Part shown: positions 48,073 through 56,732 of the stretch, piece after piece
Layout: each line of letters begins with the position of its first letter
Position numbering within the stretch: position 1 is the first letter of the stretch
Assembly (NCBI GenBank): GCA_009782915.1
Contig: WRIC01000009.1
Location: 1 to 64,000 of the forward strand
Length of the DNA: 64,000 nt
Reading direction: 5' to 3'
DNA from: Propionibacteriaceae bacterium
Lineage (GTDB): Bacteria > Actinomycetota > Actinomycetes > Propionibacteriales > Propionibacteriaceae
Made by a program: the position numbers and the translations under genes
The notes under the pieces: generated by a model
Database searches by the model: none
Told to the model about the DNA's origin: nothing
Seen by the model: only the letters and a program-made list of their open reading frames with translations

Positions 48073-48155
48073 GCCCAAGTGGCGGAATGGCAGACGCAGT
48101 CGACTCAAACTCGGCCGTCCTTACGGACGTGGGGGTTCAACTCCCCCCTTGGGCA
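48073..48155 (+). tRNA. tRNA-Leu (CAA)
   Basis: A complete class II tRNA of 83 bases. Acceptor stem GCCCAAG with CTTGGGC, D-arm GCGGAATGGCAGACGC, anticodon stem GTCGA/TCGGC with loop CTCAAAC and anticodon CAA, reading UUG. The long variable arm is CGTCCTTACGGACG, and the T-arm is GGGGG-TTCAACT-CCCCC. The discriminator is A. CCA is not encoded. No repeat of its 3' end is seen elsewhere in the window, so there is no sign of an integrated element. Confidence 0.97.
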
Positions 48156-48468
48156 CTAGATAGTGTGTTCCACCGGCGGGGAGTGCGGATTGCGAAGCAA
48201 GACGCCAACTCCCCGAAGGCGGGACACTCCTGCGTCATTCTGCGCAAAGTCATGGTCCCTTGGATAGTGATTGCTGCTGGGGATGTTCACAATGTCTGTG
48301 AGCATGGGATGGTGGTTGGTCGGGCAAAAAGGAGGTACGTGATCCCGTGGGCGACCATCGACCCTGGTCGCGTTTTCGTGGTCAAGAATATGGGCCACCC
48401 GAGCATCAATGTCGGTGTCCCCCACGTACGAAACCTGTGATAATGCGCCCACACCGTAAGATGGTGAC
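48156..48468. other. Gap after tRNA-Leu with palindrome remnant
   Basis: Holds a diverged half-unit of the dispersed palindrome (GCGTCATTCTGCGCAAAGTC, about 48231-48250) and a GGGGAGT/ACTCCCC-type inverted pair around 48177-48217. A plus-strand frame (ATG 48252 to stop 48440, 62 codons) has no recognised homology, no ribosome binding site and a repeat fragment at its start. I do not call it a gene. Confidence 0.4.
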
Positions 48469-49089
48469 ATGCCTGCTGTCGAGCCTCAACTTTTGGAAAC
48501 CAGAAAGATTCACTACGTACGTTTGGTGGTGAACTGGATTAATTTGTCTACTCCTTTTGGTTTGCTGATTTCGGTGATTGGGCGAGCGAAACTGTCGAAG
48601 GGGCCCCAGGGGTTGATTCTGGCTGATGGTTACAAGTTTTCTTTTCCGATTGCGAGTGCTTTCACGGTGGGTAATGTCATCATCACCGCATCGAATTTCA
48701 CAAGGTTCACTGCCCGACTTCCGCAGGGTTTGGTTCATGAGGCCCGTCACTCAACCCAGTGGGCTTTCTTTGGGCCACTATTTCTTCCGCTCTATACTCT
48801 GTCGATGGGTATCAGCTGGCTGTGGTCGAGAGACCGGGCAGCGTTGAACCTTTTCGAGATGCATGCAGGACTCGACGATGGGGGTTACAAGAGGTTTGTG
48901 AGAAAACCACGCAACAGCAAACGAGCTCAAGAACGTGCAAGTCTCACAGATGCCACCACGCAGCTCGCCCACAGTGGTCAGGTCGCTTCAACGCTACGTA
49001 CTGAAGTTGAGACCATGACTCAGGAGCCTACTAACCCGGAATCCACTAACCCACCGAGCACACCAGTGACAGATCATCGGTGTGATTAA
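48469..49089 (+). CDS. Hypothetical protein with HEARHxxQ motif
   Basis: An actinobacterial protein of unknown function, 206 residues. The centre carries the zincin-like motif QGLVHEARHSTQWA (His-Glu-x-x-His; about 87-100), a hydrophobic segment (FFGPLFLPLYTLSMGISWLW) and DRAALNLFEMHAGLDDGGY. The motif and following hydrophobic stretch recur in related proteins that I cannot assign to a named family. The last 50 residues are polar, Thr/Pro-rich and probably disordered. The ATG follows a TAAGAT box by six bases, so the message is probably leaderless. The 3' end overlaps the LCP gene tail to tail by 44 bases. Confidence 0.7.
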   Translation: MPAVEPQLLETRKIHYVRLVVNWINLSTPFGLLISVIGRAKLSKGPQGLILADGYKFSFPIASAFTVGNVIITASNFTRFTARLPQGLVHEARHSTQWAFFGPLFLPLYTLSMGISWLWSRDRAALNLFEMHAGLDDGGYKRFVRKPRNSKRAQERASLTDATTQLAHSGQVASTLRTEVETMTQEPTNPESTNPPSTPVTDHRCD

Positions 49090-50518
49090 CCAGGTCGGGG
49101 GTGGGGTCTGTGGTTGGTTCAGGATCATCCGGTTCGTTGGATGGTCCAGCAGAAGAGTCAGTGGATGCCGCCGAGGGGTCAGCGGTAGCTGCCATAGCAG
49201 CTTGAGCATCGAGTTCTTCTGACTGGTCGATGGTTGTTTTCACGACCAATTGAATATAGGAATAGTCGGGATTACCGGTGTTGATCAGTGGTGGTGTGAA
49301 CGAGACAGCGATCATGGGCAGGGACTTGGCTTGAACAGCTAAATCCACCATTTCGGACACATTCCATGGCGGGATGGAGGTGGTCGCCATTTCTTGGGAG
49401 GCAGCTGCCATGGAGGTGAATTTCACGGCAACAGTGGAGGGGTCCATTTGGCTGAGCACTGCTGCCATCACACATTTTTGGCGCTCCATTCGTGAATAGT
49501 CGGAGGTGGTGGACCGCGAGCGGGTGAACCACAACACCTGATGTCCGTCGAGGTGCTGGCTGGGCCCGGCTTCCAACCATTCGGTTTCTTGTTTGTTGAT
49601 GGGTACGCGCTCGTGAATAGTGATCGTCAAACCACCCATGGCGTTGATGAGGTCTTTAAACCCTTGCATGTTGATCATGACATAGTAGTTGATGGGTAGC
49701 CCTGTGATTCCACTGACCGCCTCCATGGTGGCTTGGATTCCTGGGTTGTCGACACCAGGATACAGATCAGCATGTTCCTCACCGAGCAGATAAACAGCGT
49801 TCAACATGCAGTCGTCGGATCCACATTTCCAGCCGTCAGGATAGAGGTTCCGCAGTGGTGAGCCTTCAGCAAAGGGTACGCTTTGGAGGTTGCGGGGCAG
49901 GCTAAACAACACAGTACGCCCAGTGTTACCTTGGACGCTGGCGAGCATGATCGTGTCGGGTCTCACTCCCGTACGCCCAGGTCCGGAATCGGAACCCAAC
50001 AACAGGATGTTGTAGCGTCCTTTGTCTTTGGTGGAGTTTCCACCGCCTGAGAATATTCCCGACAGTGCACCGCCTGCACTCCAGGTTGCAGCCCCAGCCC
50101 AGGCCGTACCGGAGGCGAGAACTGCTGCCATCACAAGGGCAACCACCGAGAACACGGCACCTTTCTTGGCTCCCATGTTTTTGGGGCGCGAAATCCACCA
50201 CGTGTTGATCGCGAGTCCCAGCCAGAAGATTCCCAGAGCGAGAACAGTCACAGAAACGATCTTCAACACCAGGCCATTGGCCCAAAATCCCACCATGGCT
50301 TTGGTGAGCGCCAGGGAGAGGATCAACAACACCAGTGCCACCACGAGCACGAACATCCACAGTTTGAGAGCGAAACGCCCCAGGTTTTTGTTGCCATGGA
50401 TGGCTTGGGCTGATCCGGGGACGAGCAGACCGAGTCCGAGCAGGGTGTATCCGCGCCTGGTGGCGACAACCTCACTGCGATGGGAGATCTCCAGATATTC
50501 CTCCACCTGGTCAGACAT
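49046..50518 (-). CDS. LCP-family cell-wall glycopolymer ligase
   Basis: LytR-CpsA-Psr protein, about 490 residues. Such enzymes transfer polyisoprenyl-phosphate-linked glycopolymers to peptidoglycan. The N-terminal third holds four hydrophobic helices (the last at about 125-150). The extracellular LCP domain begins at RYNILLLGSDSGPGRTGVRPDTIML (conserved Asp and Arg) and continues with LFSLPRNLQSV, NYYVMINMQGFKDLINAMGG and HLDGHQVLWFTRSRSTTSDYSRMERQ with the lipid-phosphate-binding Arg cluster. The last 60 residues are Ser/Pro/Asp-rich. ATG at 50518 with GGAG four bases before. It lies 5 kb from the polysaccharide cluster and may serve its product. Confidence 0.92.
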   Translation of the reverse strand: MSDQVEEYLEISHRSEVVATRRGYTLLGLGLLVPGSAQAIHGNKNLGRFALKLWMFVLVVALVLLILSLALTKAMVGFWANGLVLKIVSVTVLALGIFWLGLAINTWWISRPKNMGAKKGAVFSVVALVMAAVLASGTAWAGAATWSAGGALSGIFSGGGNSTKDKGRYNILLLGSDSGPGRTGVRPDTIMLASVQGNTGRTVLFSLPRNLQSVPFAEGSPLRNLYPDGWKCGSDDCMLNAVYLLGEEHADLYPGVDNPGIQATMEAVSGITGLPINYYVMINMQGFKDLINAMGGLTITIHERVPINKQETEWLEAGPSQHLDGHQVLWFTRSRSTTSDYSRMERQKCVMAAVLSQMDPSTVAVKFTSMAAASQEMATTSIPPWNVSEMVDLAVQAKSLPMIAVSFTPPLINTGNPDYSYIQLVVKTTIDQSEELDAQAAMAATADPSAASTDSSAGPSNEPDDPEPTTDPTPDLVNHTDDLSLVCSVG

Positions 50519-50594
50519 GATGCTCCATTCTGTTGACGTACCCCAGTATGGAGGAACCACCGCGCCCGCCCAAGCAGGCACGCCGGAAGGGAAG

Positions 50595-51938
50595 TTAACC
50601 GCCGTAAGGTGCTGGAATGATTCTTTGGTCTGCGTCCAGATAGTACGTGGGGATCACCGGTTCGCCTCGACTCATCTTGTAGCCGTCACGCGGGAGTTCA
50701 CCGCGGGCCATCTCATGGCGGGCGCGGGCATCAGCGATGGGTTCTCGTCCCACGATTTCTCCGTTGATGATGAGTTCACGAAGAAGAGGGCGGTCGTTGT
50801 CGTCGATGACAGCTGGTTTGCTGATTCCCACGAGTTCTGCTTCAGCGATTCCTTTCGGGTCAAGTCTGCGCGAGGCATGTTTTCGCCCACCCACGGTAGC
50901 TTTCTGCATGGATTTCTTGGCTACCGGTGTCCAGGGGGAATCTGGTGCATCGGTGGCGGCTCGGGCCACGAGTTTGTAAACCATGGAGCAGGTGGGTGCC
51001 CCTGATCCTGTGACAAGCGAGGTGCCCACGCCGTACCCGTTGACAGGGGCACCGCTGAGGGCAGCGAGCTGCCATTCATCCAGATCGGAGGTCACGATGA
51101 TCTTGGTGTCAGTGGCACCCAGATCATCGAGTAGGGCGCGTACCTCTTTGGCGGTGACGGTCAGATCACCGGAGTCGATGCGGACCGCACCCAGGCGACC
51201 ACCAGTGAGTTTCACCCCGGTGCGTACGGCCTGTTCGATGTCGTAGGTGTCGACCAACAGGGTCGTGTTTTCGCCGAGGGTTTCGATCTGGGCTGCGAAG
51301 GCTTCCTCCTCGGTGTCGTGGAGCAGGGTGAACGAGTGGGCTGCGGTTCCGGTGGTGGGGATGCCGTAGGTGCGCCCGGCTTCCATATTGGAGGTGGAGG
51401 CGAAACCGGCGATGTAGGCGGCTCGGGCTGCGGCCACAGCGGAGTATTCGTTGGCGCGTCTGGTACCCATTTCGATGCAGGGGCGATCCTCAGCCATCAG
51501 TGTCATGCGGGAGGCCGCTGAGGCGATGGCAGAGTCATAGTTGTAGATCGACAGGAGCATGGTTTCCAGCAGTACGGCTTCAGCGAAGGTTCCTTCCACA
51601 ATGAGCAGTGGTGAGCCGGGGAAATAGAGATCCCCCTCGCCGTACCCCCACATGGAGCCAGTGAACTTGTAGGTGGACAGATAGTCAGCGGTGGGTGCGT
51701 CGATGATTCCCGCCGATGCCATGAAGTCGAGTTCCTCGGTGCCGAAGTGGAAGTTGGCAACCGCTTCCAGAGCACGCCCCACCCCAGCAACCACCCCATA
51801 GCGTCTCCCCGAAGGCAACCGCCGAGCAAACAGCTCAAAGATGGACCGACGATGTGCATTCCCGGAGGTCATGGCCGCCCGGACCATGGTCACCTCATAC
51901 TGATCAGTCAACAGCGCAGTAGTTTCACGACATACCAT
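50595..51938 (-). CDS. pncB: Nicotinate phosphoribosyltransferase
   Basis: NAD salvage enzyme: forms nicotinate mononucleotide from nicotinate and PRPP. From the ATG at 51938 (MVCRETTALLTDQYEVTM, GGGGGG before it) it has 447 residues. Family motifs include FELFARRLPSGRRYGVVAG, EYSAVAAARAAYIAGFASTSN, the PRPP and substrate loop RIDSGDLTVTAKEVR, and TSDLDEWQLAAL followed by NGYGVGTSLVTG. The longer frame to 52277 passes through a palindromic repeat and the purE promoter and is rejected. The LCP gene follows 76 bases downstream. Confidence 0.95.
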   Translation of the reverse strand: MVCRETTALLTDQYEVTMVRAAMTSGNAHRRSIFELFARRLPSGRRYGVVAGVGRALEAVANFHFGTEELDFMASAGIIDAPTADYLSTYKFTGSMWGYGEGDLYFPGSPLLIVEGTFAEAVLLETMLLSIYNYDSAIASAASRMTLMAEDRPCIEMGTRRANEYSAVAAARAAYIAGFASTSNMEAGRTYGIPTTGTAAHSFTLLHDTEEEAFAAQIETLGENTTLLVDTYDIEQAVRTGVKLTGGRLGAVRIDSGDLTVTAKEVRALLDDLGATDTKIIVTSDLDEWQLAALSGAPVNGYGVGTSLVTGSGAPTCSMVYKLVARAATDAPDSPWTPVAKKSMQKATVGGRKHASRRLDPKGIAEAELVGISKPAVIDDNDRPLLRELIINGEIVGREPIADARARHEMARGELPRDGYKMSRGEPVIPTYYLDADQRIIPAPYGG

Positions 51939-51962
51939 CCCCCCAGCATAGTGTGTCGCCCC

Positions 51963-52012
51963 CCCGTCTTTCTGCGCGTAGTCGCAGAATCCAGAATCCA
52001 CAGTCCCCACCC
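51963..52012. repeat. Palindrome half-unit between pncB and purE
   Basis: TTCTGCG (51970-51976), loop CGTAGT, CGCAGAA (51983-51989), followed by TCCAGAATCCACAG. It is the reverse orientation of the half-unit at 40755-40774, with the complementary loop variant. It fills the divergent spacer of pncB and purE. Confidence 0.8.
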
Positions 52013-52049
52013 ATGTTTCTTCAGATAGAATCACCAGTACCCACACATC

Positions 52050-52055
52050 TATAGT
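52050..52055 (+). promoter_or_regulatory. -10 box of purE
   Basis: TATAGT, followed by AAAGGTG as ribosome binding site and the purE ATG at 52068. A -35 box is not obvious. Confidence 0.45.
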
Positions 52056-52067
52056 GAAAGGTGAACC

Positions 52068-52568
52068 ATGTCCCCCCTGGTGAGCATTCTGATGGGATCG
52101 GATTCCGATTGGCCGATCATGGTGGAGGCCGCCAAGGCCCTCCAGGAGTTCAACATTGAGTTTGAGGCGAACGCTATATCTGCCCACAGGATGCCAGAGG
52201 AGACGATCAACTATGGTCGCACTGCCCACGAGCGCGGGATCAGGGTCATCATTGCTGGTGCCGGTGGTGCAGCCCATTTGCCTGGGGTTCTCGCAGCGGT
52301 GACTCCCCTGCCAGTCATTGGGGTGCCGATCCCGCTGAAGCAGTTGGATGGCTTGGATTCTTTGCTGTCGATCGTGCAGATGCCTGCGGGCGTACCAGTG
52401 GCTACCGTGGGTGTGGGCGCTGGACGTAACGCTGGCTTGCTCGCTGCGCGCATCCTCGCTGCTAGTGATGACACCCGCCTGGCCCAGGTCCAGGATTTCC
52501 AGGCGAGTTTGCGTGAGGCAGCCCAGGCTAAGGGTGACAAGGTACGCGCGTACGCGAAGGAACTCTAG
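52068..52568 (+). CDS. purE: N5-carboxyaminoimidazole ribonucleotide mutase
   Basis: Purine biosynthesis, class I PurE, 166 residues. [10 protein letters not shown] (substrate loop), [12 protein letters not shown] with the catalytic His, and [15 protein letters not shown] with [22 protein letters not shown] are the diagnostic blocks. The usual partner purK is not adjacent. The ATG has AAAGGTG before it. It is tail to tail with the RNase E/G gene, with a 4-base overlap. Confidence 0.97.
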   Translation: MSPLVSILMGSDSDWPIMVEAAKALQEFNIEFEANAISAHRMPEETINYGRTAHERGIRVIIAGAGGAAHLPGVLAAVTPLPVIGVPIPLKQLDGLDSLLSIVQMPAGVPVATVGVGAGRNAGLLAARILAASDDTRLAQVQDFQASLREAAQAKGDKVRAYAKEL

Positions 52569-54871
52569 TTGGTCCTGCGCCGTGAGCGCCTTCCCGTTGT
52601 TCTTTCTCCCCCATCGGAGGGTGCTTGACTGGCGACTGGTTCGTCGTATCTGATTCGCCCTTGACCTTCACAGGGTTCACAGGTGGTGGTGAAGGCTTCC
52701 GCGAGACCTGTCCCGACTTTCTTTCGAGTCATTTGTACTAAACCAAGTGAGGTCACTTCGGAGACTTGGTGGCGGGTACGATCCCGTCCGAGGCATTCCA
52801 CGAGTCGGCGTAGCAACAGTTCACGGTTGGTGGGCAGAACCATATCAATGAAGTCGATGATGATGATTCCACCGATGTCTCGTAAGCGCAGTTGGCGTAC
52901 GATCTCTTCGGCGGCTTCGAGGTTGTTGGAGGTGACGGTGGCTTCAAGGTTGCCCCCTGCGCCAGTGAATCGTCCGGTGTTGACATCGATGACGGTCATT
53001 GCTTCGGTTCGATCGATGACCAGTGATCCGCCGGAGGGGAGATGGACTTTTCGGTCCAGGGCTTTGGCAATCTGCTCATCGATGCGATATTTCGCAAAAA
53101 CATCACCGTCTTGCTCGCGATCCCACCGGCTGATTCTTTCTTGCAGGTGTGGGGAGACATGCCCAACATAGGCGCTGACTGTTTCAAAGGCGTCTTCCAT
53201 TCCCCCATTTCCATCGACGATAAGCGTGGAGAAGTCTTCAGTGAACAGGTCTCGGACGATCCTCATGGTGAGGTCTGGTTCGGTGTAGAGCAATTGGGCG
53301 GTTTGTTTGCCTTGGGCTTTCTTTTCGATGACCTCCCATTGGGCTTTGAGACGGTTGACGTCGCGTACTAGTTCTTCTTCGGAGGTTCCTTCAGCGGCGG
53401 TACGGATAACCACGGTGGCGGATTCTTCAACAAGGTTGTCGAGGATGGATTTCAAGCGGTTGCGCTCATTTTCTCCGAGTTTGCGGGAGATGCCGGCAAT
53501 GTGGCCATGGGGGGCATAGACCACATATCGTCCTGGGATGGACACATGCGAGGTCAGGCGTGCCCCTTTGGCGCCCACGGGGTCTTTGGAGACTTGGACA
53601 ACAGCGAGTTGCCCGGCGGTGAATACTTCCTCAATTTTGCGGTTTTGACCGGCTTCACCGAAGGAATCCCAGTCGACTTCACCGGCGTAGAGTACGGCGT
53701 TGCGCCCTCGTCCGATGTCGATGAATGCTGCTTCCATTCCGGGCAGTACGTTTTGGACTTTCCCGAGATAGATGTTCCCGATGAGCGAGGCTGCTGATGC
53801 GCGATCCACATAGTGTTCAACCAGGATTCCGTCTTCGATCACAGCGATCTGGGAATACTCTTCTTTCTGCCGGATGAGCATGGTGCGTTCCACTGATTCG
53901 CGTCGTGCAAGGAATTCGGCCTCGGACAAAATGGGCGCACGTCTACGTGAGGCTGCTCTTCCTTCGCGGCGGCGTTGCCTTTTGGCTTCGATTCGAGTGG
54001 AGCCTTCGATGCCTTCCACCTTGGCTTGGGTGTTCTTCTTGGTCCGCGGTTCACGTACTTTGACGACAACTTCAGCGTCAGTGTCATCAGTATCATCGAT
54101 GTCTTCTCCGCGTCGACGTCGGCGACGTCGGCGACGGTTGGATGAGTCTTCATTGTTGTCGCCGTTGTTGTGGTTGCCGTTGGTGTCAGCAGCGTTGGGG
54201 GTTTCTTCTTCTGGTTGGTTGTCGTCGCTGCCCTCAGGGCCAGTGGTGTGACGTTTGCGTCCTCCCCTGCGGCGTCGGCGACGGTTGGAGCCTGCTTGTT
54301 CCTCATCAGTATCGTTCCCTGATGGGCTGTCGGCCGCGATGGCTTGGGCTAGTTCGTCGAGGGCTTTGGTTTTCTCGGCGTCTTGGCTTGCTGTGTTGTC
54401 TTGTTTGGTTTTCCTGCTGCGCGTGCCAGCTGAACGAGTACGTTGGGTGCGGCTGAGTTCACCGAGAGCTTCGCCAATGGCTTCCTGGGTTTCAGGTGTG
54501 GTGTCTGGCACGTCGGATGTGGTGGACTGGTCTGCTGGCTTTTTTCGCGTGGTTTTGCGCGCGGTTGTCTTGGGGGCTTCAGTGTCCTGGTTTTCTGGGT
54601 CTTTGGTTTCCCCGTTTGTCTTGCGCTTAGTGGTTTTCTTGGTTTTCCCTTTGGCGGCAAATCCGCGATGCCCGGAGGATTCTTCACTAGCGTCAGCTGA
54701 GGGCTGCGACTGATCATCAGTGGTGTTGAGTGATTTGGGGGGTTTGCGGGTTTTCTTGGGCCGGTATTCGGGTTGAGCTTCAACCGTGGGGGCCTCTGCA
54801 GGACCTGGGTCTGTTGTTGGGGGTGGTGTTGTGGATTCTGCGGTGGAATCCATGGATGTATCGTCGAGCAT
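52565..54871 (-). CDS. rne: Ribonuclease E/G
   Basis: Endonuclease for mRNA decay and rRNA/tRNA processing, about 768 residues from the ATG at 54871. The first 280 residues are low-complexity and charged (Lys/Thr/Pro-rich, then Arg-rich runs such as [11 protein letters not shown]). The catalytic core follows: S1 domain ([19 protein letters not shown]), 5'-sensor region, DNase I-like domain with the metal Asp in [11 protein letters not shown] and IIIIDFIDM, and the Zn-link CEPCEGQG. The GTG at 54910 is a possible earlier start but lies in a strong hairpin. In most actinomycetes rplU, rpmA and obg follow this gene; here purE lies there in the opposite direction. Confidence 0.95.
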   Translation of the reverse strand: MLDDTSMDSTAESTTPPPTTDPGPAEAPTVEAQPEYRPKKTRKPPKSLNTTDDQSQPSADASEESSGHRGFAAKGKTKKTTKRKTNGETKDPENQDTEAPKTTARKTTRKKPADQSTTSDVPDTTPETQEAIGEALGELSRTQRTRSAGTRSRKTKQDNTASQDAEKTKALDELAQAIAADSPSGNDTDEEQAGSNRRRRRRGGRKRHTTGPEGSDDNQPEEETPNAADTNGNHNNGDNNEDSSNRRRRRRRRRGEDIDDTDDTDAEVVVKVREPRTKKNTQAKVEGIEGSTRIEAKRQRRREGRAASRRRAPILSEAEFLARRESVERTMLIRQKEEYSQIAVIEDGILVEHYVDRASAASLIGNIYLGKVQNVLPGMEAAFIDIGRGRNAVLYAGEVDWDSFGEAGQNRKIEEVFTAGQLAVVQVSKDPVGAKGARLTSHVSIPGRYVVYAPHGHIAGISRKLGENERNRLKSILDNLVEESATVVIRTAAEGTSEEELVRDVNRLKAQWEVIEKKAQGKQTAQLLYTEPDLTMRIVRDLFTEDFSTLIVDGNGGMEDAFETVSAYVGHVSPHLQERISRWDREQDGDVFAKYRIDEQIAKALDRKVHLPSGGSLVIDRTEAMTVIDVNTGRFTGAGGNLEATVTSNNLEAAEEIVRQLRLRDIGGIIIIDFIDMVLPTNRELLLRRLVECLGRDRTRHQVSEVTSLGLVQMTRKKVGTGLAEAFTTTCEPCEGQGRIRYDEPVASQAPSDGGERTTGRRSRRRTN

Positions 54872-54886
54872 AAGCGCTCTCTTTCT

Positions 54887-55006
54887 CACCGGGGTTTTAC
54901 CCGGTGCCACAGGCGGGTTTTCCCCGCCAAAAGCTTGAAATCTGGTGGGAACCCCGCCGCGGTCCCATACGCCGGGTCGCGTCTTGAGTTCGCACTCACG
55001 GACCGC
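54887..55006 (-). ncRNA. Candidate structured leader RNA of rne
   Basis: On the minus strand before rne there are, from far to near: an arm pair GCGGTCC/GGACCGC (54959-54965 with 55000-55006) closing a 34-base loop that itself holds GAGT-TCGC-ACTC; the hairpin GGCGGG/CCCGCC (54912-54917 with 54923-54928); and CACCGGG/CCCGGTG (54887-54893 with 54900-54906), ending 16 bases before the ATG. A further CTGTG/CACAG pair lies at 55022-55041. Such a compact series suggests a cis-regulatory RNA, perhaps for autoregulation as known for enterobacterial rne leaders. No named RNA family is recognised. Confidence 0.5.
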
Positions 55007-55119
55007 AGGTTGCGATCCAATCTGTGTTTATTATTTCACAGGTCTTATTTCGTTGCACATTAAGCAGTACGGTGAGTCGCTTCTTAGGACCTACCACTTC
55101 GTCGCATGAATATCTGATG

Positions 55120-56511
55120 TCAGATTTTCTTGTTATAGGGTTTCCTGGTATTCCAAAGAAATTTCTGTGACAACTGGTCTAGTCGATTAAAGATGCGATA
55201 TTGCACCACATAGGGCCACATACGTTTTTTAAAATAGTGCCAATCATCGCGTCGAACAGCTTCCTGATAGTGGATATGGCTCCACCTAGCCATATCACTA
55301 CGGGTGTCTTGAATCTTCTTCCTAAAAAAGGAAATCATCTTGCTTGACGGCTCAACTCGCTTCAGTGGAACCCAATTTCCTCTCTTGTTTTGCCTTTCCA
55401 ACCTATAAGCTAATTCTTCTCGGTGTCGGACAAGCCCACCTTGAGAACGAAGTAAAGTTTCCTCGTCAAGTGCAGAAAGCTGGACATTGCCACAATCCAT
55501 CTCCTGATTAATGAGTTCTAGCAACTCTGAATTGCGAACAATGATGACGTTATCACCTCGTTGATCGTCAACATATTCTGGTAGCCACGCATCGCCCAGA
55601 ACTATGTCTGCATTTTCATTGAACACATTGTCCGTGAAGTCTGAGAACTTTGTCTTGAAGAAACCATAAGCCCAGGACGCCGCATAGAGTTCGGTTTGAG
55701 TTCTGCAGAACGAGACCTTCTGACCATCGACATTACCTGTAAATCTTGTCAGATATTGGTTGGACTTCCCAGCGTCGTTTTTGACGCGAAATTCTATATC
55801 ATGTAAAGCGCCTGGCCTAATTCCATGTTGCCAAGCTAGGCACTCCGCATATTTCATGCTTTTCTGATGACCACAAATCAACCCGATTGTGTATACGATT
55901 CTCTCCTTGAACAGAGCATCGATTTCCTGTAATAAGCGGATCTCCGTAATGAATTCTGGAATTCCAACAATGGCGTACCGCCCTGGCATTTCTCTAACTG
56001 TCTTGAGCACGTGGGAGAGTTCAACTGGGTAGTAGCGCGACTGGGAACCCAAGAGGATTTCCGAAACGGAACGGGAAATATCATATTGGAAAAGCACTCC
56101 GTCGTTTCCTGTGGCTTTCCTAACATGGACGGCCCCATCGATTCTCCCTGTCTCCATCAATTTCGCGAGAATCCAGGTTCCAAACCCACCAGAACTCCCA
56201 TGCTTTCTATACTCCCCCTCAATCACATGACCAGCAAACAGGGCATGATAGAAGCCGAGAACTCTATGATACCTAATTCCTTCCGCTTTGCCATAGTTAT
56301 TCTCAGCTAGCTGATATTCGTTAGGCGATGCGTCAGCCATCATGTCTACCAACGATTCTTCGCTGCTCTGTTCTTGGGCGTGCAGATACTCATATTGCCC
56401 AAATTGGTCAATAGCCATTGCAACATCGTCATCGACGACCGCACGAATACCACTACGTACTGAATAGCTATCTCGGGTTTTCCCTGATTCTGAACCGACG
56501 TTGTGCTCCAT
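55120..56511 (-). CDS. FrhB-like protein without Fe-S cysteines
   Basis: Related to the coenzyme F420 hydrogenase/dehydrogenase beta subunit family, which in polysaccharide loci often accompanies pyruvyl transferase genes. Family blocks: KHGSSGGFGTWILAKLMETG, LGSQSRYYPVELSHVLK, YAIVGIPEFITEIRLLQE, YTIGLICGHQKS and ADIVLGDAWLPEYVDDQRG. The expected N-terminal ferredoxin cysteines are missing, and the position of the later Cys pair reads KTKFSDFTDNVFNENAD. A redox cluster is thus unlikely, so the role is unclear. The ATG at 56511 has a TACGAT box six bases before. In-frame ATGs at 56541 and 56556 are alternatives. The operon direction is towards rne. Confidence 0.75.
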   Translation of the reverse strand: MEHNVGSESGKTRDSYSVRSGIRAVVDDDVAMAIDQFGQYEYLHAQEQSSEESLVDMMADASPNEYQLAENNYGKAEGIRYHRVLGFYHALFAGHVIEGEYRKHGSSGGFGTWILAKLMETGRIDGAVHVRKATGNDGVLFQYDISRSVSEILLGSQSRYYPVELSHVLKTVREMPGRYAIVGIPEFITEIRLLQEIDALFKERIVYTIGLICGHQKSMKYAECLAWQHGIRPGALHDIEFRVKNDAGKSNQYLTRFTGNVDGQKVSFCRTQTELYAASWAYGFFKTKFSDFTDNVFNENADIVLGDAWLPEYVDDQRGDNVIIVRNSELLELINQEMDCGNVQLSALDEETLLRSQGGLVRHREELAYRLERQNKRGNWVPLKRVEPSSKMISFFRKKIQDTRSDMARWSHIHYQEAVRRDDWHYFKKRMWPYVVQYRIFNRLDQLSQKFLWNTRKPYNKKI

Positions 56512-56732
56512 ACCTTCATCGTACCTAAACAGGAAAGGCATGGATTTGTGGATCATCAACAATGATATTTCTTCTACACTTGAAGAACTCCCGACATTTC
56601 ATTTTCGAGAATGCCTTTTCGCAAACTGAGCAGCCTCGTCTAAACGGTAACGACATCCATCACTTGATCCATGAGTTAATGATCCATCCACTATGCTGGA
56701 ATTTCTCAACAGATTCTGGAGGGAAACTACGA

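Noticed and set aside
48073..48155. Integrated element at tRNA-Leu
   Set aside because: No integrase is adjacent and no copy of the tRNA 3' end occurs in the following DNA. The xerC-like gene at 10.4 kb is far away and of the housekeeping type.
48087..48440. Plus-strand protein of 117 codons
   Set aside because: It begins inside tRNA-Leu, crosses a palindrome remnant and has no ribosome binding site or recognised similarity.
51938..52277. N-terminal extension of pncB to 52277
   Set aside because: The extra 113 codons run through a palindromic repeat and antisense to the purE 5' end. The family start is at 51938.
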